From NCBI RefSeq assembly GCF_015711475.1, contig NZ_CP065027.1, positions 1,674,001 through 1,738,000 on the forward strand: a DNA stretch of 64,000 nt. The letters are read 5' to 3'. The position numbers and the translations under genes are program-made. Each line of letters starts with the position of its first letter. Within the stretch, counting starts at the first letter, position 1. This document shows positions 63,379-64,000 of this stretch, in pieces. Source of the DNA: Actinomyces trachealis (GTDB lineage Bacteria; Actinomycetota; Actinomycetes; Actinomycetales; Actinomycetaceae). Below the pieces are notes generated by a model. That model was not told the DNA's origin and ran no database searches. It worked only from the letters and a program-made list of their open reading frames with translations.

Positions 63379-64000
63379 CGGCCCCCTACCCGGTTCCGGC
63401 TGCCACAGAGGAGCCGCTTGGTGCCGTCACCCGCGTGCTGGCGCTCAGCGCCGCAGAAGGTGCGGACACCTTTAGCGGCACCTGTCTGCCACAGCTGTCG
63501 GGCCGCATCTACGGCGGCCAGGTGGTGGCACAAGGCCTGTTGGCTGCCGCCGCCACCATGATTGACGACGGTGACGGCGAGCGCCTGCCGCACTCCGTGC
63601 ACGCCTTCTTTATGCGCGGTGGTAAACCAGAGCAGCGTGTGGGATTTGAGGTGGAGCGGATGCATGACGGCCGCTCCTTCTCGCAGAGGCGCACGACGGC
63701 TACCCAGGGCGGCAAGCCGATCTTGACCATGTTCACCTCCTTTCAGGAGCAGCAGGCGGGCACGGATGTGCAGCTGCCTGCGCCGTCGCTCCCGGGGCCA
63801 GATGAGGTACCTAGCGTGCTGGAGCTCTTCCGCACGGTAGACCACCCGGTAGCCAAGTACCTGGGCCGCACGGCGGCTTTTGACCTACGGCACGTGGAGG
63901 GGACGATCTACCTGCAACCGGCGCCGGAGCGGGTCGGCCGCCAGCACCTGTGGATGCGGGCACGGGGCGCGGTGCCCGCGGAGGCGAACCAGACAGTGCA
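63375..64000 (+). CDS. tesB: Acyl-CoA thioesterase II (TesB), 5' part, runs off the window
   Basis: The frame starts with GTG overlapping the ptsI stop and stays open to the window end (208 codons). It encodes GRIYGGQVVAQGLLAAAATM, LPHSVHAFFMRGG, VERMHDGRSFSQRRTTATQG and TMFTSFQ, the first hotdog repeat and linker of TesB-type thioesterases. About one third of the gene is outside the window. Coupling to ptsI is by overlap only; no functional link is known. Confidence 0.9.
   Translation, partial: MTAPYPVPAATEEPLGAVTRVLALSAAEGADTFSGTCLPQLSGRIYGGQVVAQGLLAAAATMIDDGDGERLPHSVHAFFMRGGKPEQRVGFEVERMHDGRSFSQRRTTATQGGKPILTMFTSFQEQQAGTDVQLPAPSLPGPDEVPSVLELFRTVDHPVAKYLGRTAAFDLRHVEGTIYLQPAPERVGRQHLWMRARGAVPAEANQTV

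Overview
The window is high-GC chromosomal DNA from an actinobacterium, most likely Actinomyces or a close Actinomycetaceae relative. Supporting signs are the clpS-DUF2017-murI and rph-rdgB housekeeping blocks, GTG/TTG starts, a LAKTG (class E-like) sorting signal, DUF6318-type lipoproteins, and sialic-acid and amino-sugar catabolism typical of a mucosal commensal. The genus call is inference; no rRNA is present.

Layout. 0-1 kb: small hypothetical gene, bcp, tRNA-Leu. 1.2-3.8 kb: a broken secreted repeat protein. 4.2-6.6 kb: rph, rdgB, a membrane protein and a winged-helix regulator. 7-9.6 kb: a lipoprotein plus secreted-protein cassette and a membrane protein. 9.6-17.1 kb: MBL hydrolase, murI, DUF2017, clpS, pncB, helicase, DUF3039, nagB. 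17.3-20.3 kb: ABC exporter and HU. 20.4-31.3 kb: a sialic-acid locus (nanE, nanK, nanA, a peptide-type ABC transporter with a permease-ATPase fusion, GntR regulator NanR, esterase) tied together by three near-identical operators.

31.5-38.6 kb is an accessory scar: remnants of a xanthine permease/OHCU decarboxylase fusion, a phage DNA polymerase tail, ISL3-type ends and a decayed ISL3 transposase, followed by a lower-GC class I lantibiotic locus. The precursor gene lanA is intact and encodes a nisin/gallidermin-like core with six cysteines. Every companion gene is broken: lanF by a frameshifting deletion, lanE by an in-frame TGA, lanG by a frameshift, and lanB by the ISL3 element. No lanC, lanT, lanP or lanRK is visible.

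39.2-43.8 kb: tRNA-Gly, rpmF, a YigZ protein, and cysK-cysE preceded by a 16-codon cysteine-rich leader peptide that looks like a cysteine sensor. 44.1-46.5 kb: an IS3 element interrupting a second, reduced copy of the lipoprotein/secreted cassette. 46.7-55.6 kb: nei, rpiB, an M13 peptidase, a LAKTG surface protein, an LCP protein and pepN. 55.7-64 kb: a split glucose/GlcNAc-type PTS (IIC, two IIB, IIA, EI) with a DasR/NagR-like regulator and dre-like sites, plus malQ and the start of tesB.

Metabolically, sialic acid imported by the ABC system would pass through NanA, NanK and NanE to GlcNAc-6-P. GlcNAc entering by the PTS joins at the same point, and after deacetylation (no nagA is seen in this window) NagB yields fructose-6-P.
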